Below are positions 11,923-24,229 of a DNA stretch of 64,000 nucleotides, one piece after another (the first letter of the stretch is position 1; each line of letters begins with the position of its first letter). The DNA lies in contig VXAI01000137.1 of the NCBI GenBank assembly GCA_013399305.1, positions 765,592 to 829,591 of the forward strand, read 5' to 3'. Under the pieces are notes generated by a model. The model was not told where the DNA came from and searched no databases. It saw only the letters and a program-made list of their open reading frames with translations. This stretch comes from Rostratula benghalensis (lineage: Eukaryota; Chordata; Aves; Charadriiformes; Rostratulidae). Position numbers and translations under genes: made by a program.

Positions 11923-13494
11923 GCAATCCCTAGAGCAGAACCTGCTCCAGGTGAATACCTTGGCGAGGACAAAGCAGAGGTTTTCCAGCAGATTCAGTAA
12001 TTCCAGCAGAGAGGTCTCACGGTGAGCAGAGAACAGGGAAATGCCCTTCCCATTTGCCTGCACCCACCTCGACAGAGCCAGCACCATTCCACAAGCCCAA
12101 GAGAGGGGCTGGTTCTGAAGTGGGCAGAGGATGGAGGGTACCAAAGGGTGAAAAGGAAGCAGCAATGGAAAAATGGCAAGGGGAAGAGGCAGAGAGCGGG
12201 CAGGACAACCACAGCAGCACCAGCATCACGGCAGGCCCAGGTGCTCAGCTGCTCACTGGAGTCTTGTGCAACTGGAACAGGATTTATGCTCCGTCCATAT
12301 AAATTGCATCTCTCCGCCAAGAGTGTGATAAATGTACCCTGCAAAGCTCCCTCAGGCCCCACTACCCTTTCCCCCCCCTGCCCTGCACCATCTCTGTTCT
12401 CAGCTACCTCGGGGCAGCTGGATTTGTGATTACCTACTCCAACACCCCATCAATCTTGGGCTCCCTTTTACACGTGTAGGGAGAGAGATCTTTCCGTAAT
12501 GACGCTGCTGTAAAACAGGGAGCCTGAAGCACAGCCTTGTTCAGAAAGAGCTGTGACGAGAGCGGGGGGCTGTGACGAGACACCGATGACCAGGCTGAGA
12601 GAAGAAATGCAACCCAGCCACATGGGGCCGGGTGACAAAACCCGTCAGGCGTAGACGGGAGAGGAAAAATTCATCCGCAATTTATGCCGCAGCAGCTGAG
12701 ACCTGAGAGTGGCCTTTTAACTGGATTTTACACCAATTCTCCGTGATGCATTGTGAGGAGAGAGGCAGGCACAGAAGGGCCTTGGCTCAGCCCTGGGGGC
12801 AGTTGTGGAGGTAAATGCAATTACAGCTGGCTGCTGAACTTGCCCTTGCCTTCCCCTGGCTGTGTACCTCGTGCTCTCGCTTGGGAAAACTCATATGCAA
12901 AAAAAAGAAATTGGAATAAATGGCCCTGCCATTGCCATCAGTGACCCTGTGCCCCTGATCCCCGGTCCCTGAAAATATTTTCACGCCATCCCAAGCATGA
13001 TATGATTGCAATCAGGGGAGACGGACCTCAGCCCAACACTCACTCCCCACTGCACCTTTCCTCATCTCACAACAGACTCTTATCCCACCCTTTGGTGGAC
13101 CCCAGAGACATTCAAGACCTGTTTCTCCATAGATATCACCACCTTTCTGCCTTTCCTCTCTTCACTTCTCCTCCACGGCCTGTCTGCTCTCTGTTGCAAT
13201 GTGTTCCCAGGCTCATAGAGATATTGCAGGAGATCCCACACCCAGATGTTCATCAAGGTGTGGAAGGATGAACTTCATCTGGCCAGGGTGTTGTAAGAGC
13301 CCCCACTGATGGAAAACAACACAAAGTAGGGGGAAGATGATAATTCACCCCTTATGACAATTCACCCAACCATGCTTCCTCCCATAAGAGACAGAATCTA
13401 CCTTGAAGGTGATTGGGACTAAGCTCATCCCCAGGAGTTCCTACACTCCCATTAGTCGGCCATGACAACTCCTCCTGCCTCTTCTTCCACTTCA

Positions 13495-13570
13495 TTACAA
13501 TGGCAATTATGTTACTTATGTCAGAGTGAGTTAATTAATTCATACACAAGTTATGAAATATATATTATCA
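13495..13570. promoter_or_regulatory. Candidate AT-rich regulatory element
   Basis: Carries GGCAATTATG, GAGTTAATTAATTC and a GTTATGAAATATATATTATC run, so several palindromic homeodomain-type sites lie close together. Conservation is untested. Confidence 0.2.
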
Positions 13571-14094
13571 CCTTCCCTAGTCCAGTTACACCTATTGATC
13601 CAGAGCATTCACTTATTGTGAAACACCGAGACCTGGACTGAAACAGGGACAATCTTGAGTTAACACACACCTCAATCATTTGGTTTTATTTTCTTACAGA
13701 TTTCAAGACAAAAGTAAAATCTTCATGTACCCATCGCCATATATTTTTACCAAATCATGTCATTTGGTGATTTTCTCAAGGTCATAAAAAAGTGTCTTTT
13801 CTGCCATACTGTCCCAGTCTGTCCTACTGCTGGTGGGATATGAAACCTGATGTTCTGACCCCGATGGTGGTGTCTCACTCCAGAGAACAGACCCCCCTCA
13901 AACTTACAGCTATCATACTGAGGGATGAGGAGAAATCTGGATGTGGAGCCCGCCAGAGGTAATTTCAAGCCAGAGACCACATGGAGCCCTCCAAAATACC
14001 CTAACCTGCCACCAGTGTCAAGTAGTCCATAAATTATCCCTGAAACCTTCTGGTTTTAATCAGTCCCACTCCCTGATTACTCTTAGAACGTGAC

Positions 14095-14245
14095 TCCGGG
14101 CTCCAACATAGAGTATTTATCTTGCATTAATTAGATTAGAAAAGCAAGGCTATTCGATACACCGACTAATCAAGTCAAGGGATCAATACGGCATGTGGCA
14201 GAGCCTTACATTGTCCTCACTCTGCAAGATGACAAGTAATGAATT
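14095..14245. promoter_or_regulatory. Candidate conserved intronic element
   Basis: Has TTGCATTAATTAGATTAG, CTATTCGATACACCGAC, CTAATCAAGTC and GATCAATACGG. Retained CpGs inside TAAT/GATTA-type sites are suggestive of constraint. No known repeat covers it. Confidence 0.25.
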
Positions 14246-14416
14246 AGTCCTGGAAGGTGCTCAAAATAACACTTTGTGACCTAACACAGGAGAAACATGA
14301 ACTTTTCATCTGTTTCCCCTCTGGAGAAGAAAGAGATGGTGCCAGCATGTACATACCAGTATGTATTTACCATTCTTGCAAGGCAGAACTGCTGAGGCTG
14401 GCTAGTAAACCACAAC

Positions 14417-14638
14417 AGATATCTGGAAGATATTCTTTATTTCAAGGGTGGTGAGACACCAGAACAGGTTATCCAGAGAAGTTGTAGCTGCCCCATCCCT
14501 GGAGGGGTTGAAAGCCAGGTTGGATGGGGCTTTGAGCAACCTGGTCTGGTGGGAGGTGTCCCTGCCCATGGCAGGGGGATTGGAATTAGATGGTCTTTAA
14601 GGTCCCTTCCAGCTCTAACTATTCTATGATTCTATGAG
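14417..14638 (+). mobile_element. CR1 LINE 3' end
   Basis: A forward fragment of about 220 bases from GGAAGATATTCTTTATTTC through TGGATGGGGCTTTGAGCAAC and TGGTCTTTAAGGTCCCTTCC to the terminal ATTCTATGATTCTATGAG. The 3' octamer pair is intact. Confidence 0.93.
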
Positions 14639-14929
14639 TCTACAAACTCCAGCTCATTAGCCAATATGGAAGTGTGTACTGGACTTCAGGAGCATTAATT
14701 ATATCAAATCAAGGTGCAATGTCCATTTCATCTGAGTTCTGTGTCCTTCAGCTGGCTGTCCTGCATGTGTTGCTGCTGTGAACACGCCTCCTTGGAGGTA
14801 AGAGCATTTCAACCCATCAGCAATCTCAATTGGCACAAGGTCAGTTTGGATGGCTTATAAATACCATCTTCAGACAGAGATTCTTAAACCCTGTTGCAGC
14901 AAGTCTAGGTCTTATTGTCAGTGGGGATT

Positions 14930-14990
14930 TCCTATGGTCTTTGGTGGTTGGTTGGTCTTTGGTCTTTGGTTTGGTTGTTGGTCCAGGACA
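14930..14990 (+). repeat. GGTCTTT/GGTTG low-complexity repeat
   Basis: Repeated TGGTCTTTGG and TTGGTTGG words form a short G/T-rich cryptic repeat. Confidence 0.7.
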
Positions 14991-17900
14991 CTAAGCATTT
15001 TATCAGTAGTGGAAAAAAAAATGGGAAGGAAAAAAAAAAAGGACTAAAAAGCCATCAGCGGGTGATGAAAGTGCAGATTGCTCTGTTGCAGGCAATGGTG
15101 ACTTACCCGTGGAGGACTGGGATTACTTATAATTTTGGGTCATTTTTTATTACGGTACAGGGCTTGTGGGGTAAGGGAGTTACCCCACTTCTGCCTGGAA
15201 GACAGAAACACAGAGAAAGGTGACCCTGAGTTCACATCAGCGTTAAACCAGGGGTGAGACTCTGTCTGCTGAAGCCCTGTGGGCTACTGAGACCTTATAA
15301 GAGCAGGCTGCAGAGCTGTTTCTAACCAGAAGCTCTCCTCTGACCAGGATGAGTGGAGAGAAGTCTCAGAAGCACATTTTTACTGTGAAAGGTTGTTCAA
15401 GTAACCTTTTAACCTTCTTCTCTCCTCCCCTCCAGAGCTTTCCTCTTTGTTGGAAAATACATCATTATAAAAGCCACATGTTGTTGCTAAACCATTAGGT
15501 GCTCTGTTGCTATAATGTCTCTGATAATCCATATCACATTTATTTGTCCTGTTGGGTAAAGGGATGCTCCTTCCTTACTTAGGGCAACCATCAGCTGAGG
15601 ATGGAAAGCGCTCATCTGATGCTGTCTTGTCTCTGCACACAGTCTCCTCTTGAGGGTTTCACCAGCATTTATATTTAGTCCAACACAACTTCCCAAACCA
15701 GATCACCCATATTACCCACCAAGCCAGCACCCCTAACTTGACCCAGCAATTACCCTTAGAAGGGCAATGCATGCAAGGGTGAAGACTCTGCCACCTCCAT
15801 AGATAAGATGGGGAGACAGTTTGTTCCTCACACCGTTGATGCTGTGCTCAGCATCTGAAGGGATGCAGAATTTCTGAGTAATTAGGGTCTTTGTAAAACA
15901 ATCAATGTCATTCCTCCCATTCTGAGCATTTGTCTTACAAGAACAAAGAGGCTCCATTAAGGGAAGGCAAAGGAGCAGACATTAAGCATGACAAGAAACC
16001 TCTGTCTTCTCAGTGGCTGCCTCCTCCATTTCCCAGGCTGGAGCTCCATCACAAGACCTGCAGCGCTGATCCTGCAGAGCTGAGATACTCCCTTCTCTCT
16101 GTCACAGACAAAAGTTGTGCAGTGCTTCTGCACATCGGGCTCCTACTCTAGTTAATTTTCTTTCTCCCCGTGCAGCCCGAAGCAGTTGGAGCCTGCACGG
16201 AAATGTAATGATCTGCTTTTGCTCTTGTGAGTCAGCTTCTGCTCAGTACAAACCTCTGAGCGAATCCCAGCATGAACAGCTGTTTCTGGCAAAATGAGGG
16301 ACAACAGGCAGACAAAACTGCTCTGGGTGTTTGTTTCCTCCTTCATCGGGAGCTAAATCTTCCCAGTTAAAGTTCTTGAGGATGTCCATTAAGTTTATTG
16401 AGCTTGCAGGAGGTCTCAACTACAGCTCACTGTTTCGTGCTCAGCTGTTCAGATCAATGCAGCAAACATTTAACAGCTTAACAACCTGGTGGGAGGGGAG
16501 AGGCGAGGAATGTGATTGCAATTAGAAGGGTGGGTTTTATCCTGGATTCATCATTAAACAGCAAACTCACCGCAACTGGAAACATGGTGAATGTCAGAAA
16601 AGCAATTGCAACAGGAACTGTTGTTCCAGGCTCTGTTCCTGCTTGTCTTTAGGAAGGAGGTGGAGGTGGCAGGTACTTTTATTGCAGTCCCAGGAGCTGG
16701 TTTCCCATTTGAGGAGGTCTGGAGAGGTGTGAAGCTCAGATCTCTCTCCCACTGTACCTGGGAGATGAGATGACCTCTGTGCCCTTCATCCTCTCAGTGA
16801 TGCTCACTGAAGTCCTAGATCCCTCATCCCACCTTAGCTGGTGGGCAAGACTGGACATGAGCCCCAGCCTCTCACAGTGCTCCCATCAAGAATCATTTCC
16901 CTGCTAAACAAAGACATCATCCTGCTTCCATTGGCTTTCATGAGACCAGTTTATAAGAAAAAGCTGGACTAATGTGATTTGGTGTGCCCAGGGATTTATA
17001 GCCATTGGGAAAGAAGGTGCTTTTTCTGGAGCTCCTTTACAAACACAGTTTGTCTTCTCTAACTGTGGGAATCATATTAGTATACAGGGCTACAGAAGAG
17101 ATGAAAACCCCACAGCTGTCCTGTTCTTTACAGGCTGGCCAATCAAAGGCTTCTCCTGGTTTGTTCTCAACCTACAGCCTCGGGGAAGAGACGCTGAAGA
17201 GGTGGAGTGATGCACCCAAGATTCACAGAAAGTGTCTGCAGAAATCTCTGGTGCCTCGGTCCCTTCTCCTCTTTCCTCTTCCCTATCAAATTCCCCCCAA
17301 AGCAAAAGAAATGCAGACATTGAGATGAAAAGGATTACTAAGACCATGCACTTGCCAGGGTCACTTCATGGCGCAGCCTTCTAACTCACTCTGTTGTTAC
17401 TTCATCTTTCCTTCCTGGGAGCCACTGATTTATCTTTATTATCCTCCTCTGTTGTCACTGTCATTAAATTTTGTTGAGCCAAGAGACTCTACTGTGTGCT
17501 TTAGTAATTCGATCAGAAAGGAGAGAAAGCGAAGCTGAGGTAATAGGCAGCGTGGAAGAGGTCAGGAGAAGCAGCCATGGCACATTAAGGGAAATACAGA
17601 TCCAGGCTCACTTGGAAATGGAAATCATACAGAGCGTGCCTGAGCACCCGGCAGCAATAATCTAGAGCAGCAGCAACCTGTTTGTTCTACTTTTTTTTGT
17701 CTCCCTTAGCTGTAGTCTCATCTCCCCACGACTTAATCTTGCAGGGATGTCACACCCCAGGCTCCTTTCCCAATTTTTAGTCTGCTTTTATCCATGCAAA
17801 CCAGCTGCTGGAATTCACAAGGGAAGAGCTCAGACATCCCTCTTCCCAGCTCGCTCTTTTACATGTGCCTCTGTGTGAATTTGTGGGCTGTTGCATTTAA

Positions 17901-18602
17901 GCATCAGCCACTGAACAAGCCCAGTGGCAAAGTAATCATTTATCTGCACTATTTTATTTATATGGCAAGAGTCCCCTGCTGAGAGAAGAACCCCGCTGCG
18001 TTATGCCCCGCTGCAGACAAGTAGTAAAAGACATTTTGGTCCAAGTCTAAATGGACAAAAGTGGCAGAAAATGCAGGGAGAAAGGAGCTTCAAGGCATTG
18101 GAGATGAAATTTGTTGATCTCCTAGCGATCAGAATAACAAAGAGAAAAAATAGAAACTATTTACCTTGGGCATCAGCATCAAAGACCTGCTAAAGCCTAG
18201 GCCAGCACCCTGGTTGCTAATTCATTCCTGTAAAAATCCCACACCAGTGGGGTATCCCACTAAGGACCGTGGGACCATTCTCATCACCAAGTCCCAGCAT
18301 CAGCCAGGAGCTTCACCGAGGTGCAAACACTGATATTGCAAAAGCTTTTTTCAGCACTGTCTTCATGAAGAGAGCAAAAAAGCCACCTTTAGCTACGGGC
18401 ACGTGGATCAGAGCCTTCTGGCTTAAACACAAAGCAAGATGTTAGCAGACAAGTAACCTTAACTCCTCAACAGCTACAACAAGCTGGGAAGATAACCCCA
18501 TATGTCACTTTTGTTTTGGTATTTCTAAGACACGATCTCAAGAGGGAAACACAGATTCATTCTTTTTCTATTTCCTTCTGGTTCTGTTCCTTTCCTTCTG
18601 TG

Positions 18603-18650
18603 GTTTTTTTTTTTTTTTTCCCTTTTATTCTCTTTTTTTTTCCCCTAGTA
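18603..18650 (+). repeat. Poly-T / pyrimidine tract
   Basis: A run of about 16 T is followed by CCC and a second T run, with no transposon attached on either side that I can recognise. Confidence 0.85.
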
Positions 18651-19024
18651 TCTTATTACACTGTGTAACATAACCCAAGTACAGTCTTGTGTCTTGTGGT
18701 GAGACATTTACCTACAGCACTCCCAACCCTATATACTCATCTACATATGCACAGTAAGGAAAACCCTACTGTGCTAATTCTACACACATACAAAACCATA
18801 TTATTACAGTCAATTACAAAAAAAAATCAACGAAAACCTACATGCATTTACACCATGTGTATATGTCTGTATAAAAAGGACACAGTTCATCTGGCACATT
18901 TTAAATGCCTTTTTAGGATGCAAAGAAAAGCTCCCCAGGAACTCTACTGACCATCGCTAGATGACCAGTCTTGTTTTGAAGAGAGGTGTCCTGAATCCAT
19001 CATTTGTGTTGCTTTGTAAAAGGC

Positions 19025-19305
19025 TCTTCTCAGTGACAGGCAATGATAGGACAAGGGGCAATGGGTGCAAGCTGGAACAGAGGAGGTTCCACTTAAATAT
19101 GAAGAAAAACTTCTTCAGGGTGAGGGTAACAGAGCCCTGGCAGAGGCTGCCCAGAAAGGTTGTGGAGTCTCCTTCTCTGGAGACATTCAAAACCCCCTGG
19201 ACACGTTCCTGTGTGACTTGATCTAGGTGTTCCTGCTCCAGCAAGGGTATTGGACTGGATGATCTTTCAAGGTCCCTTCCAAACCCTGATATTCTGTGAT
19301 TCTGC
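19025..19305 (+). mobile_element. CR1 LINE 3' end, 'GGAGACATTCAAAACC' subfamily
   Basis: Forward CR1 of about 280 bases with GATAGGACAAGGGGCAATGG, AACTTCTTCAGGGTGAGGGT, GGAGACATTCAAAACCCCC and the end GATATTCTGTGATTCTG. It belongs with the minus-strand copy at 20031, as their 3' halves correspond closely. Confidence 0.93.
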
Positions 19306-20030
19306 GTGAATAGAGGGCAAGATCTCTTTTTTATACACATATACAGAAACCCCCAACAGATAGAAGGAAGCTATGTCTCTTTTATCCTGTTTCCTGCTTC
19401 CATGTACACATGCTCTTGCATGTATCCATAGACACACATACAGACTTCACGGATTCCCTGAAAAAACCCACAGAAATAAGGAGGAAAAATATGGATAAGA
19501 TGTCCAGGATCCCAAGTGCTGACTGGACTAGCTGCAATCCAGCATGCAGGAGAGTCAACAGCAATTTCATTGGAATAAATTCTTTATTAGTCTTTGAGTT
19601 TGTTTGGGGTTTTTTGTGTTGGGTTGGTTTTTTTTTCCTCGAAACTCATAAAGGTAACAATGAAAAATTACTCCAGAATTTATTCATTCTGCATGCTGGG
19701 AGAAACATTTTGTGCCTCCATATATACACAGATATAAAGCAGACCACGCTGGGATGTTTTATTTTTACGAACAGACTGCAGGTTTATGCGCACCACAGAA
19801 ATGAGCAGAATGCCCTAAGAATTAAAGGAGCAGCACAGAAATCCAGGATCTTTGTGGACACATGAAAAGGCAGAGGTGTAGTCTACTGCAGATACCATCC
19901 ATGGATGTTCACTTTCCGCACAACTGGGCTGGAGCTGATCTTTATCAGATAATCCCTTCTCTACCTTCAGGCACTGAGATACCACACTGAACTTAGACCA
20001 ATGCCTTGGGCTGACACAGTAAATGCATAT
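19306..20030. other. Intronic sequence between two opposed CR1 copies
   Basis: A 151-codon plus frame at 19410-19865 has no recognisable domain and includes a TTTGTTTGGGG low-complexity run. No exon is called. Confidence 0.5.
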
Positions 20031-20620
20031 ACAGAATCACAGAATGATATGGGGCTGGAAGGAACCTCTGGAGATCATCTAGTCCAACCCCCCTTGTCAA
20101 AGCAGGTTCCCCCCAGAGCAGGTCCCACAGGAATGTGTCCAGGTGGGGTTTGAATATCTCCAGAGAAGGAGATTCCACCACCTCTCTGGGCAGCCTCTTC
20201 CAGGACTCTGTCACCCTCAAAGTGAAGAAGTTCTTTCTCATGTTTAGATGGAACTTCTTATGCTCAAGTTTGTTCCCGTTGCCTCTTTCCCTGTCACTGG
20301 GCACCACTGAAAAAAAAACTGGCCCCATCCTCCTGACACCTACTCTTTAAGTATTTATAGGTGTTGATCAGATCCCCCTCTCAGCCTTCTCTTCTCCAGA
20401 CTAAAAAGACACAAGTCCTTCATCCTTTCCTCATCAGAGAGATGTTATAGGTCCCTAATCATCTTCATAGCCCTTTGCTGTGCCCTCTCCAGCAGTTCAC
20501 TGTCCTTCTTGAATCAGGGAGCCCAGAACTGGACACAGTGCTCCAGAGGTCGCCTGACCAGGGAAGAGTGGAGGGGGAGGATGACCTCCCTCAACGTGAT
20601 GGCCATGCTTTTCTTAATAA
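20031..20620 (-). mobile_element. CR1 LINE, long 5'-truncated copy
   Basis: About 590 bases of reverse CR1, from ACAGAATCACAGAATGATAT through CTAGTCCAACCCCCC, GAAGAAGTTCTTTCTCATG and CAGAACTGGACACAGTGCTC to a 5' end near GGCCATGCTTTTCTTAATAA. It reaches further 5' than most copies here, into the region that in full CR1 encodes the ORF2 C-terminus. It is sense with the plexin gene. Confidence 0.94.
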
Positions 20621-20936
20621 ATTGTGATTAGGGCTGTCCTGTAAGGTCTCTATGCACTCAGCTTCAGTGAAGTCCCTTAAATACTCCTAATTTTTTACAG
20701 CAGTTTCCTGTCTGGACACAATTCTAATACTCCATGAAGGATTTCAATGGTCCCATGCTGGTTTGTAGCGATACCATACTGAGTATGACAAAATCCCACT
20801 GCCTTGAAGTTGGTTTTTTTTCATCTTTTACTGCTCTCCTGCAGTTCTTTTTTATTCCATTCACAGGCTATGCCCAGCCTTTCCATTGTAGCTCTAGCAA
20901 CACTTGACAGCATCTTCGACGTCTCAGTTGTGATAA

Positions 20937-20990
20937 GTAGGTAGGTAGATAGATAGATATAGATAGACAGAAAGATACATGAAAGATAAT
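20937..20990 (+). repeat. GATA-type microsatellite
   Basis: TAGGTAGGTAGATAGATAG, then ATATAGATAGACAGAAAGAT: an interrupted (GATA)n tract, likely variable in length. Confidence 0.9.
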
Positions 20991-23529
20991 CTGCATTTTC
21001 TTTTCTTCAGCCAACAGTCAAAGTCCATCCTCCACTGTTTCTAAATCCTTAGTACTCGATCTGAGGCTCTGTATTAAGTTTATGTTCATCCTACATAGAA
21101 GAATAACTTTATACATTGAAGTACAAGGATTCAACAGATCATCCTCCAGCATCTGAGGAACATTGGAGGTTCTCTTGTAGAACAGCCAGCCACTACTTTG
21201 AAGACACGTACCTAATGTCAGACATTTTGCTGTCTGTCCTGAAATTCAGCACAAAACCAGTCACTGATTTTTTTAGATCTATTGCACCATGCATTTTCTA
21301 TCATGGTAACAGAGATATATCCATGGTGGAGAGCACAGACTTGTCTCAGGTGAACAATAGCTGCTGAATCATGTGCAGTCACACTGCCCAGAAGGTTAGA
21401 GAAAAATGTAAATAGCCCAGGAGATGAATGGAACTTTCAGAGGATTGTCCTGATCTCTTCTGCAATTTGTCCATAAGAAACAAACCAAGAAGCTTCCACA
21501 TCTCAGCTCTTCCTGGGAGCATTTTCCAGAAATTCATTGTATCTCAATGTGTTTGATGCACTCTGAGAAATAGTCCCACAAATGTCCTTGAAGGACTTCT
21601 GCCATGGATCACTGATTTTTCTAATTTCTCTGCATTTCTTTGTCAGCACTTTTGCCTCTGGGATCCCCTACCACATTTTTTACAGCAGTTTGTTTTCCAC
21701 GAGACTCTGAAGTGGAGGCTAAAATACTGTAGCTACCTCGAATTACTGGAGAATTTGCAGTATTCATCCTGAGCCTCTTTGATGCCTGAGCCACATTATT
21801 AGCTCCAGGTGGGACATCTCATAGTCTGGAATCTGTGTCCCTGGAAGCTGTGTGTTCTCTTATTCACCTCCCTTATGGAGTGGCTGGGAGCTCCTCTGTA
21901 GCCAGAACAGAATAGGGCAACAAGAAAATATCAATGGCTGTAAGGAAAGTACAGCATGAGTATTCAGTCCAAGCCCTAGGACTTAAAGCTGAAGAAGTGA
22001 TATTATTATGTGACTTCTTAGAATCCATTTCTGGCCATGCCTTGGATAGCAGTCCCCAAAATGGGCTCTGTTCAATCCCACTTCACGTGCATGGAGCAAC
22101 GGCCTGGGCAAGAGAGGTTGAGGACAGAGAAGGGCAATGGAACCTGCTGCCACCTCTCGAAGAGATAAGAACTACTTCCTTGAGGGAGAGTGCATTTATT
22201 AGCCAGCAGAAGAAGGCCACATGGTGACAGTGTGACAACTGGAACAGTTCACAACAGCCTGTTCTCTGCTTTGGGTGGGAGTCTTGGACAAATATCTGAG
22301 GACACTTTTCAGTGGCGCAGCAGCCAGAGTCCAAGCATCTCTGTAAGGATCACAGGGGCATCCTGAGTGAAAAAAAGAGCATGGAGACTGGACACAAGCC
22401 AAGATTCCTTAGCTGTGGTATACAGGACACCTAAAGTAAGAATCATCTTCATTCCTAAACTTCACTCCTAAACTTCTTGAGCCCGGAGCTCCCTGTCTTC
22501 CAAGGAAAATAAGGTGAGAACCAAAGAGGACCTCAAAAATGTGGGTGTTGCACTGGCATTTTAGAGCGAGCAGCTCCTTTGTAAGATACACATAATATAC
22601 AGATATTAATTTGGTGAGCTTGGCCCTGGTAACTTGTTCTCTGGTGAGCGAGGACAGGAACCATCGGCAGAAGATTATGCATTGTGTCTTGGATGGTGAC
22701 AACGTTAGGCAGAGGTTGAAAAATGCTTCCTGCTGCCCTTTTGACAGGGAATTCACAGCTGCTGCTCTGTTGTGCTCCCCCCTCATTGATAAAAGGTCTC
22801 CCTTCTCAGAGCTAAGTGCTTGAGGGATGCCCCTGGTGTGTTTGCAGCTTTGCCCCAGTGGTTTTATGGTTATTGGCTATCACTCCAGCTTTCACAGAGG
22901 AACCCAGCTTCAAAATAGCTTTCTATATTCCTTGAGTAGCTTCCATCATCCCTTGGCAGCAGTCACTCCTTCGTGTCCTCTCAGTGCTCTTACTGGCATC
23001 AAGCACAGGGGCCCACCAATCCCAGCTCTCTGATGCACTTAATTAAAGCAGAATCGCTCAATAATTCTGTTGTGCTTTCCTGGGCATCTGGTCATTCACC
23101 TCTCATGTGCACAGGCAATTAATTTTTAGGTTGTCAGTACAAAGGGTTTAAAACAAGAATATTAATTCCAGCCCAGCAGGAGGAAAGAAGGAAGTTTTGC
23201 TGCTCTGTGAGTCCACCTGCAGGGCTCTGCTCCCGGATGCTGAGAGCCCGCGATGCCTAAAGGCCTCCCAGAGTGTTGAAAGTTGGAAGGGAGGAAAGGC
23301 TTTTGAAATAAAACAGTTCCCCCCTCCTGCCCAATTCCATTAATAATGTGGATAAATTAATAAGCATGTTCCTGCCTGGAAACCTCATCAAAATCAGTGG
23401 CCCAGGGTGCTACATAAAAATAAATGCCAGACCCTGCTGCAAGGAGCTGTAAGTGGCTGATGCTCTTGTGCAGCATCACACAGAGTTCATGTAGACATCT
23501 CAGTACCCAAACTCCCGATTAATGGGCTG
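20991..23529. other. Intronic sequence without a recognised gene
   Basis: No CR1 copy seen. A 13-base imperfect tandem copy (TTCATTCCTAAAC / TTCACTCCTAAAC) lies at 22448-22473. Open frames up to 125 codons lack known domains. From about 23040 the sequence becomes richer in AATTAA/TAAT words. Confidence 0.55.
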
Positions 23530-23900
23530 GGGCATTTCTCATTAGTTCCTCTCAACCTTAAAAAGAAAAAAAAAAAAAAAAAATCGTCATTTTCCCCTGG
23601 CATTTATTGAAATGTCATTTGAATGAGACCAAACAATGCTTTATGTTCCTTTGGGTAACTGATACAGACAAAAGTCCATAAGAAGAGGAAAATTGCAGCT
23701 CTGATTTAGTTAATGGGTATTAGAGGTACAAAATGCTTTCAAATGCACACAATTATTTTTATCTGCTAATTGAGGGGGTGAAAGCTTCTTTCTAGGAAAC
23801 ATGGTAATATATATTGATCAGAAAAATGAAGCTTCTATACTAAACCCTGAGCATGATGCAAGGTTAAGGGATTTTAATTAATGAAAAAGCTTTTTTATGA
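23530..23900. promoter_or_regulatory. Candidate conserved intronic element with poly-A
   Basis: After an A run of about 18 at 23566-23583, the block carries CATTTATTGAAATGTCATTT, TTAGTTAATGGG, CACAATTATTTTTATCTGC, GCTAATTGAGG and TTAATTAATG. The cluster of homeodomain-type sites without repeats resembles developmental enhancers. Conservation is untested. Confidence 0.25.
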
Positions 23901-24229
23901 AATGATGCCACCACTCAAGGAGAGTATACACTATGACCTCCAGTTAAGTGGAGACACCTTTTCCATGTAACTCTGATCGCAGAAGCATCACTCAGTCTCT
24001 TCCTTGGCCAGATAAATATTGAACAGTCCATCCTATGAGGTCACCACCACAAAAATATCAGTCCCAAATATGGAAGTCTTTCAGGCATGCACCTCTGAAG
24101 GCATCCACCAGCAGTCCAAGCAGCTGGGTGGTACAAGATGGGTACTGGGGATAGTAGGTCCACAGGGATCCACAAGATGTGTCTAAAGAGCACGTTGCAT
24201 ATGTTTCAGGAGAGTTACTTCAAAATGTA
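23901..24229. other. Intronic sequence before a CR1 copy
   Basis: Nothing recognised. Sequence just before 24230 may include more of the following CR1 in a form too degraded to assign. Confidence 0.4.

Larger units (their letters stand above)
11923..14416. other. Intronic sequence without a recognised gene
   Basis: Contains overlapping frames of 96-135 codons on both strands at 11875-12429, with no domain. Around 12480-12750 several CpG words survive (CCGTAATGACGC, CCGCAATTTATGCCGC), which is unusual for neutral intron. The direct repeat CTGTGACGAGA lies near 12550 and 12570. Confidence 0.5.
14639..19024. other. Long intronic stretch, no recognised gene
   Basis: More than 4 kb without a recognised CR1 copy. 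A-rich runs lie at 15010-15040, and T-rich tracts at about 18603-18647. Near 16340-16560 an AT-balanced block (GTCCATTAAGTTTATTGAGC, CAGCAAACATTTAACAGC) looks like ordinary or weakly constrained intron. Open frames up to 107 codons show no domain. Confidence 0.55.
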
